From assembly GCA_031264395.1 (NCBI GenBank), contig JAISEB010000211.1:1-6309 (forward strand): a DNA stretch of 6,309 bases, written 5' to 3'. Shown here one piece after another: positions 1 to 6,169 of the stretch; within the stretch, counting starts at the first letter, position 1; every line of letters begins with the position of its first letter. The position numbers and the translations under genes were made by a program. Below the pieces are notes generated by a model, which did not search any database, had not been told where the DNA came from, and saw nothing but the letters and a program-made list of their open reading frames with translations. This DNA is from Treponema sp. (lineage in GTDB: Bacteria; Spirochaetota; Spirochaetia; Treponematales; Breznakiellaceae).

Positions 1-134
1 ATGACAATAATACTCAGTTTGACACGCAACTTCATACTGCACCTCTTGTGTAGAATGACTGACCTGGAACTACCGTGAAAGACTGTTTTTTACCGGCGCA
101 GAACATGGACTGAAGGCAGGCGCCCAGCCTCTTG

Positions 135-163
135 CTCACAATCTATACAACATATGCGATAAT
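135..163 (+). promoter_or_regulatory. Possible sigma-70-type promoter with extended -10, upstream of leuB
   Basis: TGCGATAAT at 155-163 is an extended -10 element: TG, one base, then GATAAT, which matches TATAAT at five of six positions. Seventeen bases upstream, CTCACA at 135-140 matches TTGACA at four of six positions. Transcription would begin near 170 and give an untranslated leader of about 75 nt before leuB. The TTGACA at 19-24 is a perfect -35 hexamer but has no -10 at proper spacing. The call rests on motif matching only. Confidence 0.35.
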
Positions 164-190
164 CCGGGAATAGTCAAGCAGATTCGTTAC

Positions 191-222
191 AGCGGTCCGG
201 GGCTTATCCGTCCGCTTTTTTT
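191..222 (+). terminator. Terminator-like hairpin and T-run in the leuB leader; possible attenuator
   Basis: AGCGG at 191-195 pairs with CCGCT at 212-216. The stem continues inward imperfectly (C197-G210, then G199-G200 with C208-C209 around a bulge) to a short loop. Six further Ts (217-222) directly follow the stem, the usual form of a rho-independent terminator. It ends only 21 nt before the leuB ATG, which leaves little room for a promoter in between. If it works, leuB transcription must read through it, so attenuation is more likely than simple termination of an upstream gene. I found no clear competing antiterminator pairing and no T-box consensus. Confidence 0.4.
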
Positions 223-243
223 GGTATATCATGGGGAAGATAT

Positions 244-1377
244 ATGAATGGTAAAATCGCGTTTATTCCCGGAGACGGAATAGGGCCCGAAGTGGCCGCT
301 CCGGCTGCCGCCGTACTTGACGCCGCGGGGGCTCTGTTTGGACATGTTTTTCACCGCGCGGAGCTTCCGGCGGGCGGCAGGGCCGTCGATGAAACCGGCG
401 TTCCGCTGCCCCCCGAAACGCTGGAGGAGGCAAAACGGTGCGACGCCGTCTTCCTTGGGGCCGTGGGGGGGCCGAAATGGGACGATCTTCCCGTGAATCT
501 GCGGCCGGAGCGGGCCCTCCTTGACATCCGGAGGGAACTGGGGGTTTTTGTCAACCTGCGGCCCGTGTCCCTTGCCGCCCCGCTTCGTTCCGTTTGTCCC
601 CTTAAGGATGAAATCCTTTCCGCCGGAGGCCCCGGCGGGAAACCCGTCTTTGATTTTCTTATTGTCCGTGAACTTACCGGGGGAATTTATTTCGGCGCCC
701 GAGGCAGAAGCGAAGACGGATCTTCGGCCTGGGACACGGAAAGTTATTCGCGTCCCGAGATAGAGCGCGTTCTTGAGGCGGCCTATGCCGCGGCGGCGGA
801 ACGGCGGAAAAAAGTATGCGTCGTTGACAAGGCGAACGTGCTTGAATCTTCCCGGCTCTGGCGCGAGACCGCCCTCCGCATGTCCGGAAGCTGTCCCGGC
901 ATTGAAACGTCTTTCCTCTATGTGGACAACGCCGCAATGCAGCTGATACGCGCCCCCGGATCGTTTGACGTTATTGTTACTTCCAATATGTTCGGCGATA
1001 TTCTTTCCGACGAGGCGTCGGCGCTCACGGGTTCAATAGGGATGCTTCCCTCGGCAAGCCTCGCCGGTGTTCCCGGACGAAGGCCCGGCCCGGCCCGCCC
1101 GCTCATGGGGATATACGAGCCCATACACGGCTCCGCCCCGGACATCGCGGGAAAGGACATTGCCAACCCGCTTGGGGCTGTCCTTTCGGCGGCGATGATG
1201 CTCCGGTATTCCTTCGGGCTTGAAAAGGAAGCCGCCGCCGTGGAAGCCGCGGTGAATTCCGTGCTTGAAAAGGGATACCGCACGGCGGACATTTCAGGCC
1301 GGGGCGGGAAAGAAAGGCTTGCCGGGACAAGGGAGATGGGGGAAGCGGTAGTACAGGCGCTGGAGGAACAGGCGTGA
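244..1377 (+). CDS. leuB: 3-isopropylmalate dehydrogenase
   Basis: This enzyme oxidises and decarboxylates (2R,3S)-3-isopropylmalate with NAD+ to 4-methyl-2-oxopentanoate, the third step of leucine synthesis, in the cytoplasm. The 377 residues are close to the usual 350-370. The family signature is complete: GDGIGPEV at the N-terminus, LLDIRRELGVFVNLRP with the substrate-binding arginines (residues 93-107), VRELTGGIYFG (141-151, Arg142 and Tyr149), VVDKANVL with catalytic Lys196, YVDNAAMQLI (Asp228), and SNMFGDILSDEASALTGS with Asp252 and Asp256 for the metal. The NAD-binding loop is HGSAPDIAGKDIANP (295-309). A Pro/Arg-rich insert at about 275-286 lengthens the loop before GIYEPIHGS. The ATG at 244 has GGGGAAG just upstream and leads directly into the conserved N-terminus. 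The LeuB signature motifs favour it over isocitrate or tartrate dehydrogenase. A short ORF overlaps its stop codon, and ilvB follows 85 nt later. Confidence 0.96.
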   Translation: MNGKIAFIPGDGIGPEVAAPAAAVLDAAGALFGHVFHRAELPAGGRAVDETGVPLPPETLEEAKRCDAVFLGAVGGPKWDDLPVNLRPERALLDIRRELGVFVNLRPVSLAAPLRSVCPLKDEILSAGGPGGKPVFDFLIVRELTGGIYFGARGRSEDGSSAWDTESYSRPEIERVLEAAYAAAAERRKKVCVVDKANVLESSRLWRETALRMSGSCPGIETSFLYVDNAAMQLIRAPGSFDVIVTSNMFGDILSDEASALTGSIGMLPSASLAGVPGRRPGPARPLMGIYEPIHGSAPDIAGKDIANPLGAVLSAAMMLRYSFGLEKEAAAVEAAVNSVLEKGYRTADISGRGGKERLAGTREMGEAVVQALEEQA

Positions 1378-1451
1378 TCGTGGGCATAATCGTGAAGAAA
1401 AGATGCGGGCCGCTTTCCCGCGCGGCGGGCGCGGCGCGGGAAATCCGGTAG
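1374..1451 (+). pseudogene. 25-codon ORF resembling the start of IlvN; remnant or Val/Ile leader peptide
   Basis: A GTG at 1374 overlaps the leuB stop as GTGA. A strong Shine-Dalgarno, GGAGG at 1362-1366, lies 7 nt before it, so initiation here is plausible. The ORF reads V-I-V-G-I-I-V-K-K-R-C, then GPLSRAAG, and ends at a TAG (1449-1451) 11 nt before the ilvB start. Two readings fit. First, the GPLSRAAG segment and preceding hydrophobic strand match the opening of the ACT domain in acetolactate synthase small subunits (a V-L-V-E-N-K-P-G-V-L-S-R-V-A-G type pattern), so this may be a truncated ilvN left beside ilvB. Second, six of the first seven codons are Val or Ile, as in leader peptides of branched-chain operons; the hairpin at 1414-1443 would then be translated through. 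I cannot decide between these from the sequence, and chance resemblance is possible over so few residues. Confidence 0.4.
1414..1443. repeat. Perfect 10-bp GC-rich inverted repeat before ilvB
   Basis: TTTCCCGCGC at 1414-1423 is the exact reverse complement of GCGCGGGAAA at 1434-1443, with a 10-nt loop between. In RNA this would be a very stable hairpin. No T-run follows, so it is not a standard intrinsic terminator. It lies inside the 25-codon ORF and ends 19 nt before the ilvB ATG, so ribosomes translating the short ORF would melt it. It could tune translation or mRNA stability at the leuB/ilvB junction. Confidence 0.6.
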
Positions 1452-1462
1452 GGTACAGGATC

Positions 1463-3196
1463 ATGCGGTACACGGGCGCGCGCATCCTCATTGAGGTTCT
1501 TGTTGAACAGGGCGTCGATACGGTTTTCGGCTATCCCGGAGCGGCGGTTCTGCATATCTACGATGAACTTTACCGCCAGCGCGGCCGCATACGCCACATC
1601 CTTACAAGCCATGAACAGCACGCCGCCCATGCCGCGGACGGGTACGCCCGCTCCACGGGAAAGACAGGGGTCTGTATCGCCACATCGGGTCCCGGCGCGA
1701 CAAACCTTGTTACCGGCATTGCCGCCGCCTTTATGGATTCTTCCCCCCTTGTGGCGATCACCGGAAACGTGGCGACCTCTCTTTTGGGCAAGGACAGTTT
1801 TCAGGAAGTGGACATAGCGGGGATCTCCATGCCCGTGGTAAAGCACAACTGGATTGTAAAAGATCCCGGCGAGCTTGCCGAAACGGTAAGGGAAGCCTTT
1901 GCCGTCGCGGGAAGCGGCCGGAAGGGGCCCGTTCTCATCGACATACCGAGGGATGTCGCCGCGGCGGAGGCGGAATGGACGGCCGGGGCGTGTCCGCCGC
2001 ATGCCGGGGCGGGAAGTCCCGCGGGCAGGGCGGAAGATCGCGCCCGCCGCCTTGCCGGGCGGAGCGGGCGGCGGACCTTTACCGGGGAAGATATAGAGCG
2101 CGCGGCCGGAATGCTGTCGGGCGCAAAACGGCCGGTGCTGTACGCGGGCGGCGGCGTAATAAGTTCCGCGGCCCACAATGAACTTGCCGCTCTTGCGGAA
2201 CGCCTTGACGCGCCTGTTGCCGTGAGCCTCATGGGAATGGGGGCCATCCCCTCGGATCACAGGCTCTGCACCGGGCTTGTCGGCATGCACGGAACGGCCG
2301 CCTCAAACAAGGCGGTGCAGAAGGCGGATCTGCTTGCCGCCATAGGCGTCCGCTTTTCGGACCGGGTCACCAGCAGAACGGATCTCTTTGCCAAAAACGC
2401 CCGTATCCTTCACATCGATATCGATCCGGCCGAAGTCAACAAGAACGTACATGCCGACGCCTCTGTCATCGGAGATGTCAGGGACGTGCTTTCCCGGCTG
2501 CTAGAGGTAATTCCCCCTAGAAGCCGGGGCGTTTCGGCCTGGAACGGCGAAATAGAAAAATGGAAAGCCGTTGTACCCAAAGATTACCACCGGAAAGCGG
2601 CCCTGCATCCACGCCGCGTGATCCTCGAAACCGCGCGGAGGCTTGGGGACGGGGCGATAGTCGCCGCCGATGTCGGCCAGCATCAGATGTGGACCGCGCA
2701 GTTCTATCCCTTTTCGCGCCCCCGTTCCTTTCTTACATCAGGGGGGCTTGGCGCCATGGGCTTTGGGCTTGGCGCTGCGGCGGGCGCGAAAATCGCCAAT
2801 CCCGGCCGCCCCGTCGTTCTTTTTACCGGCGACGGCTGTTTCAGAATGAACAGCGCGGAAATGGCGACGCTTGTTTCTTTCGGCATTCCCGTTCTTGTTG
2901 TCCTCTTCAACAACGGCGTACTGGGGATGGTCAGGCAGTGGCAGGAATTTTTTTACGGGGGACGTTATTCGGAAACGGATCTTCCCGCCCAGCCGGATTT
3001 TGTAAAACTTGCCGCCGCGTACGGCGTCAAGGCGTACCGCGCCGTCTGTGAAAAATCCCTTGGAGAAGCCCTGGACGGCGCCTTTGCGGAACTGTCGGAC
3101 GGAAAGCCCGCGCTCGTTGAGGCGGTTATCGACAGGGACGAACGGGTGTTTCCCATGGTTCCCGGCGGAACGCCCATTGATGAACAGATCATGTGA
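1463..3196 (+). CDS. ilvB: Acetolactate synthase (acetohydroxyacid synthase) large catalytic subunit
   Basis: This ThDP- and FAD-dependent enzyme condenses two pyruvates to 2-acetolactate, or pyruvate with 2-oxobutyrate to 2-aceto-2-hydroxybutyrate, the first common step of valine, leucine and isoleucine synthesis. From the ATG at 1463 it has 577 residues, usual for the family. The PYR domain (about 1-165) shows VFGYPGAAVL, the catalytic Glu51 in SHEQHAAHAADGYAR, and TSGPGATNLVTG. The central FAD-type domain (about 205-350) includes RPVLYAGGGV and ARILHIDIDPAEVNKN. The PP domain has the ThDP/Mg site GDGCFRMNSAEMATL (456-470) through NN at 483-484, then LGMVRQWQ, typical of anabolic enzymes. 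The linker at 172-205 is rich in Gly, Ala and Arg. An in-frame ATG at 1403 would add 20 Arg/Gly/Pro-rich residues that look non-coding, and it has a poorer ribosome site; 1463 has TAGGG at 1449-1453 and begins right at the conserved TGARIL. No ilvN follows. Confidence 0.95.
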   Translation: MRYTGARILIEVLVEQGVDTVFGYPGAAVLHIYDELYRQRGRIRHILTSHEQHAAHAADGYARSTGKTGVCIATSGPGATNLVTGIAAAFMDSSPLVAITGNVATSLLGKDSFQEVDIAGISMPVVKHNWIVKDPGELAETVREAFAVAGSGRKGPVLIDIPRDVAAAEAEWTAGACPPHAGAGSPAGRAEDRARRLAGRSGRRTFTGEDIERAAGMLSGAKRPVLYAGGGVISSAAHNELAALAERLDAPVAVSLMGMGAIPSDHRLCTGLVGMHGTAASNKAVQKADLLAAIGVRFSDRVTSRTDLFAKNARILHIDIDPAEVNKNVHADASVIGDVRDVLSRLLEVIPPRSRGVSAWNGEIEKWKAVVPKDYHRKAALHPRRVILETARRLGDGAIVAADVGQHQMWTAQFYPFSRPRSFLTSGGLGAMGFGLGAAAGAKIANPGRPVVLFTGDGCFRMNSAEMATLVSFGIPVLVVLFNNGVLGMVRQWQEFFYGGRYSETDLPAQPDFVKLAAAYGVKAYRAVCEKSLGEALDGAFAELSDGKPALVEAVIDRDERVFPMVPGGTPIDEQIM

Positions 3197-3211
3197 TTTT
3201 TTGGAGGAAGC

Positions 3212-3274
3212 ATGAAGGCTCTTGCGTATACGGATCACGGCAAAGGGGAGACGGAAAGGGAGGCGGCCGCGTGA
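3212..3274 (+). CDS. 20-codon ORF coupled to the phosphatase start; function unknown
   Basis: An ATG at 3212 follows GGAGGA (3203-3208) by 3 nt. The ORF reads MKALAYTDHGKGETE and ends Arg-Glu-Ala-Ala-Ala at a TGA (3272-3274) that overlaps the GTG start of the next gene as GTGA. Such an arrangement usually allows translational coupling, so this may be an upstream ORF feeding ribosomes to the phosphatase gene. Its beginning also resembles the N-terminus of medium-chain dehydrogenase/reductases, which often start MKAxxYTxxG, so it might be the remnant of such a gene. The similarity covers only about 10 residues. The SD-to-ATG spacing is shorter than ideal. It may simply be an untranslated spacer. 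Confidence 0.3.
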   Translation: MKALAYTDHGKGETEREAAA

Positions 3275-4149
3275 AGAACATTTCCGAAATGACCGCCGGG
3301 GAGGCTTCCGGCGTCCGCTATGTGTTAATGGACATTGACGACACCATTACCAGGAACGGAAAGCTCCTTCTGTCTTCCTACAACGCCCTCTGGAGGCTCC
3401 ACGACGCCGGTCTCAAGGTAATACCCGTTACCGGCCGTCCCGCAGGCTGGTGCGATCTAATCGCCCGCGAATGGCCTGTGGACGGCGTGGTTGGTGAAAA
3501 CGGGGCCTTTGTGTTTTGGGAAGAACCGCGGCCCGAGTCAGGCGGTCATGTTCACGGCGAGGGGCGGGCCGCGGAGGGCGGGCACGCGCCGCGTCTTCCT
3601 GTCCTTATGGCCGAATACCACCCCGGCGCGGTGCGGAACAATCATCCTGTTCTTGTCCGCGTCAGGGAGCGCGCCCTTGCCGAAGTGCCGGGACTGCGTG
3701 ACGCGAAGGATCAGTTTGCCCGCCTCTTCGACATTGCCCTTGATTTCGCCGAAGAAGATCCTGTCCTTCCCCTGAGCGCCGCCGAAAAGGTCAGGGCCAT
3801 AGCGGAAGAGGAAGGGGCCGTGGCGAAAATATCGTCCATTCATGTAAACGTCTGGATGGGAGATTACGACAAACTTTCAATGGCCGAACGTTTCCTGGGC
3901 AGCCGTTTCGGCTGGCGGCCCGAATGCGCCGGCCATGGGGGCGGGGGCGGGGAAGTCGTGTTTGCCGGGGACTCACCCAACGACGAGCCCATGTTCGCGC
4001 GTTTTCCCCTTTCCTGCGCGGTCGCCAACATACGGCGCTATGAAGGGCTTATAGAGGAGCTTCCCGGATTTGTCTCCACAAAGGAACACGGGGAAGGTTT
4101 TGCGGAAATAGCCGGGACTATATTACGGATGCGAGGTGTGTATGAGTGA
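3271..4149 (+). CDS. HAD-superfamily phosphatase, subfamily IIB-like
   Basis: This is a predicted cytoplasmic Mg2+-dependent phosphohydrolase; its substrate cannot be read from the sequence. From the GTG at 3271 it has 292 residues. HAD motif I is VLMDIDDTIT with nucleophile Asp21 and acid/base Asp23. Motif II is VIPVTGRPAGW with Thr54. Motif III is probably Lys201 in GDYDKLS. Motif IV is VVFAGDSPNDEPMF with Asp234 and Asp238. GVVGENGAFVF and the cap between motifs II and III are typical of the IIB (Cof/sugar-phosphate phosphatase) branch. Residues about 84-108 form a Gly/His/Glu-rich stretch, and 220-227 a Gly-rich one, both probably flexible insertions. GGGAGG at 3258-3263 lies 7 nt before GTG 3271, which fixes this start over the in-frame GTG at 3193, which would add 26 unconserved residues. 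It overlaps the 20-codon ORF by 4 nt and the antiporter gene by 8 nt. A role in sugar-phosphate or metabolite repair is possible but unproven. Confidence 0.88.
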   Translation: MKNISEMTAGEASGVRYVLMDIDDTITRNGKLLLSSYNALWRLHDAGLKVIPVTGRPAGWCDLIAREWPVDGVVGENGAFVFWEEPRPESGGHVHGEGRAAEGGHAPRLPVLMAEYHPGAVRNNHPVLVRVRERALAEVPGLRDAKDQFARLFDIALDFAEEDPVLPLSAAEKVRAIAEEEGAVAKISSIHVNVWMGDYDKLSMAERFLGSRFGWRPECAGHGGGGGEVVFAGDSPNDEPMFARFPLSCAVANIRRYEGLIEELPGFVSTKEHGEGFAEIAGTILRMRGVYE

Positions 4150-6169
4150 TGTAATGTCGGAGCTGGTTCTTCAGCTGGGGATCGTTCTTTTTGCCGTGCG
4201 GCTTGGCGGCGCTCTGGTCAAACGGCTGGGAATTCCGCCCGTGCTGGGGGAACTTCTTTCGGGCGTGGCCGTGGGGCCTTACGCGCTGGGCGGCATTGCC
4301 TTTCCCGGTTTTCCGCACGGCGTCTTTCCCCTGGGGGAAGGGCTCGCGGTAAGCCCCGAACTGTATGCCTTTGCGACGGTGGCGTCGATTATCCTGCTTT
4401 TTTCATCGGGACTCGAAACGGATCTTGGGCTCTTCCTCCGTTACTCGGTAGCGGGCGGCGTCATAGGAATGGGAGGGGTGATCTTCTCCTTTGTTCTGGG
4501 CGCTTTTTCGGGCGCGATTCTTCTTGACATTCCCCTGCTTGATCCCCGGTGTCTCTTTCTTGGCATTCTTTCAACCGCCACGTCGGTGGGAATAACCGCG
4601 CGCATACTTTCCGATCAAAAGAAAATGGATTCTCCCGAAGGCGTCACCATCCTTGCCGCCGCGGTTTTTGACGACGTGCTTGGGATCATCGCCCTCCTTT
4701 CGGGCAATCCTGGAGACGCCCTGCCGGTCTCCGCCGTGCTGGGCATAGCCGGCAAGGCTTTCGGCATCTGGCTCGGTTTTACCGCGCTGGGGCTCATTTT
4801 TTCAAAACAGCTTGCCCGCTTCCTCAAGCTCTTCAGGCACAGTTTTGATTTTTCCATCCTCGCGCTCGGCATAGCCCTGATCCTTGCCGGTTTTTTTGAG
4901 AAGCAGGGACTTGCGATGATCATAGGCGCCTACATAGCCGGCCTTTCGCTTTCGAAGACCGATATTGCCACGGTTATACAGGAAAGGATACACGGGCTCT
5001 ATGCGTTCTTTGTCCCTGTTTTTTTCGCGGTAATGGGCATGATGGTCAACGTGAGGGAATTCTTTTCCGCCGAAGTGCTTGTTTTTGGCGTCATCTACAC
5101 CGCCGCCGCCATATGCGCCAAGGTCATAGGATGCGGCGGGCCCGCCCTGCTTTTGGGCTTTAACCGCCGGGGGGCGCTCCGCATCGGCACCGGGATGGTG
5201 CCCCGTGGAGAAGTGGCCCTTATTATTGCCGGCATAGGACTTGCGTCGGGAATACTTGACACGAAGCTCTTTTCGGCCGTCATTCTCATGACGCTTGTTA
5301 CGACGCTTGCCGCTCCGCCGCTTTTGAATTCGGCCCTCAGGATAAAGGGAAACGGCACGCGGAAACCCGTAAAGGGAGAAGACACCGCCACGGCCCGCTG
5401 GGAATTCCCGTCGGATGAAGTCGCGGACCTTGTTATGAATTTTCTTCTAAGGGATCTCAGGGCCGAAGGCTTCTATGTTCAGATGATGAACATAAGCAGC
5501 GGGATCAGCCACGCCCGCAAGGATGACATTGCCCTTTCGATAAACGAAACGGGAAACGTCCTTTCCGTAGAAACCGCCGGGGAAGATCTTCCTTTTGTCA
5601 AAACCGCGGTGTACGAGGTTATCCTTTCCCTCAACGAATCCCTTGCCAAGCTCGGGGAATCTTCCGATCCCAAAAAGCTGAAGCGGGAGCTTGCCGGCAT
5701 GGAAGGCCGCGCCAGGGACGGCGCGCTTTCCTTAATAACCGAAGACGCGATAATTACTTCTCTTGCGGGAAACACCAAGGAGGAGATCATCGCCGAACTG
5801 GTGGATCTTCTGGACAGGAACGGAAAACTCGCCGACAGGAACACGGTCCTTGAAGACGTGCTGCGGCGCGAAAAAACCATGAGCACCGGCATGGAGCACG
5901 GCATCGCGTTACCTCACGCCAAGACCGGCGGGGTAAACGATATAGCCGTGGCGGTCGGTATAAAAAAAGACGGCGTCGACTTTGACGCCCTCGACGGCGA
6001 AAAATCGCGCCTCTTTGTCCTTACCGTTTCGCCCAAAAAAACCAGCGGCCCCCACGTCCAGTTTCTCTCCGCCGTTGCCGCCCTGCTTCAGGACGGGGAA
6101 ACGCGTGAAGCCATGACAAGCGCCGTTTCCCGCGACGAGGTCATGTTTCTCCTGCGAAAGGGAAGGTGA
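4142..6169 (+). CDS. CPA2 cation/proton antiporter fused to a C-terminal PTS EIIA (PtsN-like) domain
   Basis: This inner-membrane protein of 675 residues probably exchanges Na+ or K+ for H+. Residues about 5-400 form the CPA2 transporter: many hydrophobic helices, LGIPPVLGELLSGVAVGP (29-46), the discontinuous-helix motif STATSVGITARILSD (144-158), and FDDVLGI with the Asp177-Asp178 pair. A double Asp at this site is typical of electrogenic Na+/H+ exchangers such as NapA, while KefB/C-type proteins differ. GMVPRGEVALIIAGIG (351-366) is the conserved late helix. There is no TrkA-N domain. Residues about 420-520 are a soluble segment I do not recognise. Residues about 530-675 are a type-2 EIIA domain with the phosphohistidine His592 in GIALPHAKTG, so EI/HPr-type phosphotransfer could control the transporter. 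ATG 4142 has GAGG 5 nt upstream; a GTG at 4136 would add only two residues. Its start lies inside the phosphatase gene (8-nt overlap), so the two are probably co-translated. Confidence 0.92.
   Translation: MSDVMSELVLQLGIVLFAVRLGGALVKRLGIPPVLGELLSGVAVGPYALGGIAFPGFPHGVFPLGEGLAVSPELYAFATVASIILLFSSGLETDLGLFLRYSVAGGVIGMGGVIFSFVLGAFSGAILLDIPLLDPRCLFLGILSTATSVGITARILSDQKKMDSPEGVTILAAAVFDDVLGIIALLSGNPGDALPVSAVLGIAGKAFGIWLGFTALGLIFSKQLARFLKLFRHSFDFSILALGIALILAGFFEKQGLAMIIGAYIAGLSLSKTDIATVIQERIHGLYAFFVPVFFAVMGMMVNVREFFSAEVLVFGVIYTAAAICAKVIGCGGPALLLGFNRRGALRIGTGMVPRGEVALIIAGIGLASGILDTKLFSAVILMTLVTTLAAPPLLNSALRIKGNGTRKPVKGEDTATARWEFPSDEVADLVMNFLLRDLRAEGFYVQMMNISSGISHARKDDIALSINETGNVLSVETAGEDLPFVKTAVYEVILSLNESLAKLGESSDPKKLKRELAGMEGRARDGALSLITEDAIITSLAGNTKEEIIAELVDLLDRNGKLADRNTVLEDVLRREKTMSTGMEHGIALPHAKTGGVNDIAVAVGIKKDGVDFDALDGEKSRLFVLTVSPKKTSGPHVQFLSAVAALLQDGETREAMTSAVSRDEVMFLLRKGR

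Larger units (their letters stand above)
1..243. other. AT-richer leader region upstream of leuB, no convincing gene
   Basis: This stretch is clearly less GC-rich (about half GC) than the genes that follow. In the forward frame starting at 59 it stays open for 62 codons to a TGA at 245-247 that overlaps the leuB ATG as ATGA. That frame has no ATG or GTG start and only about 47% G or C at third positions, unlike the strongly GC-biased third positions of the downstream genes, so I do not call it a gene. It could be the tail of a decayed or transferred gene. Other frames hold a 25-codon ATG ORF at 1-78 and an open run ending at a TAG at 51-53, neither recognisable. What can be supported here is a possible promoter and a terminator-like hairpin, listed separately. 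Confidence 0.5.

Noticed and set aside
19..56. TTGACA (19-24) with TAGAAT (51-56) as a promoter
   Set aside because: Each hexamer is good, but the 26-nt spacing is too long for a sigma-70 promoter.
1..78. 25-codon ATG ORF with seven leucine codons, reminiscent of a leu leader peptide
   Set aside because: It begins at the window edge so no ribosome site can be judged, the leucines are scattered without a run, and it ends over 100 nt before the hairpin.
1403..1462. Upstream in-frame start adding 20 residues to IlvB
   Set aside because: The extra residues are Arg/Gly/Pro-rich and lie over the inverted repeat; the ribosome site is poor and the family starts at the TGARIL region.
1103..2290. 395-codon open frame on the minus strand opposite leuB/ilvB
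   Set aside because: It lies wholly antisense to two well-conserved genes, has an Arg/Pro/Gly-rich product with no recognisable motif, and is a by-product of GC-rich third positions.
3158..3202. GTTCC/GGAAC hairpin near the end of ilvB followed by TTTTTT at 3197-3202
   Set aside because: The stem is only 5 bp and ends 25 nt before the T-run, so the parts do not form an intrinsic terminator.
3193..3270. GTG at 3193 as start of the phosphatase
   Set aside because: It would overlap the ilvB stop and add 26 unconserved residues, while GTG 3271 has GGGAGG at ideal spacing.
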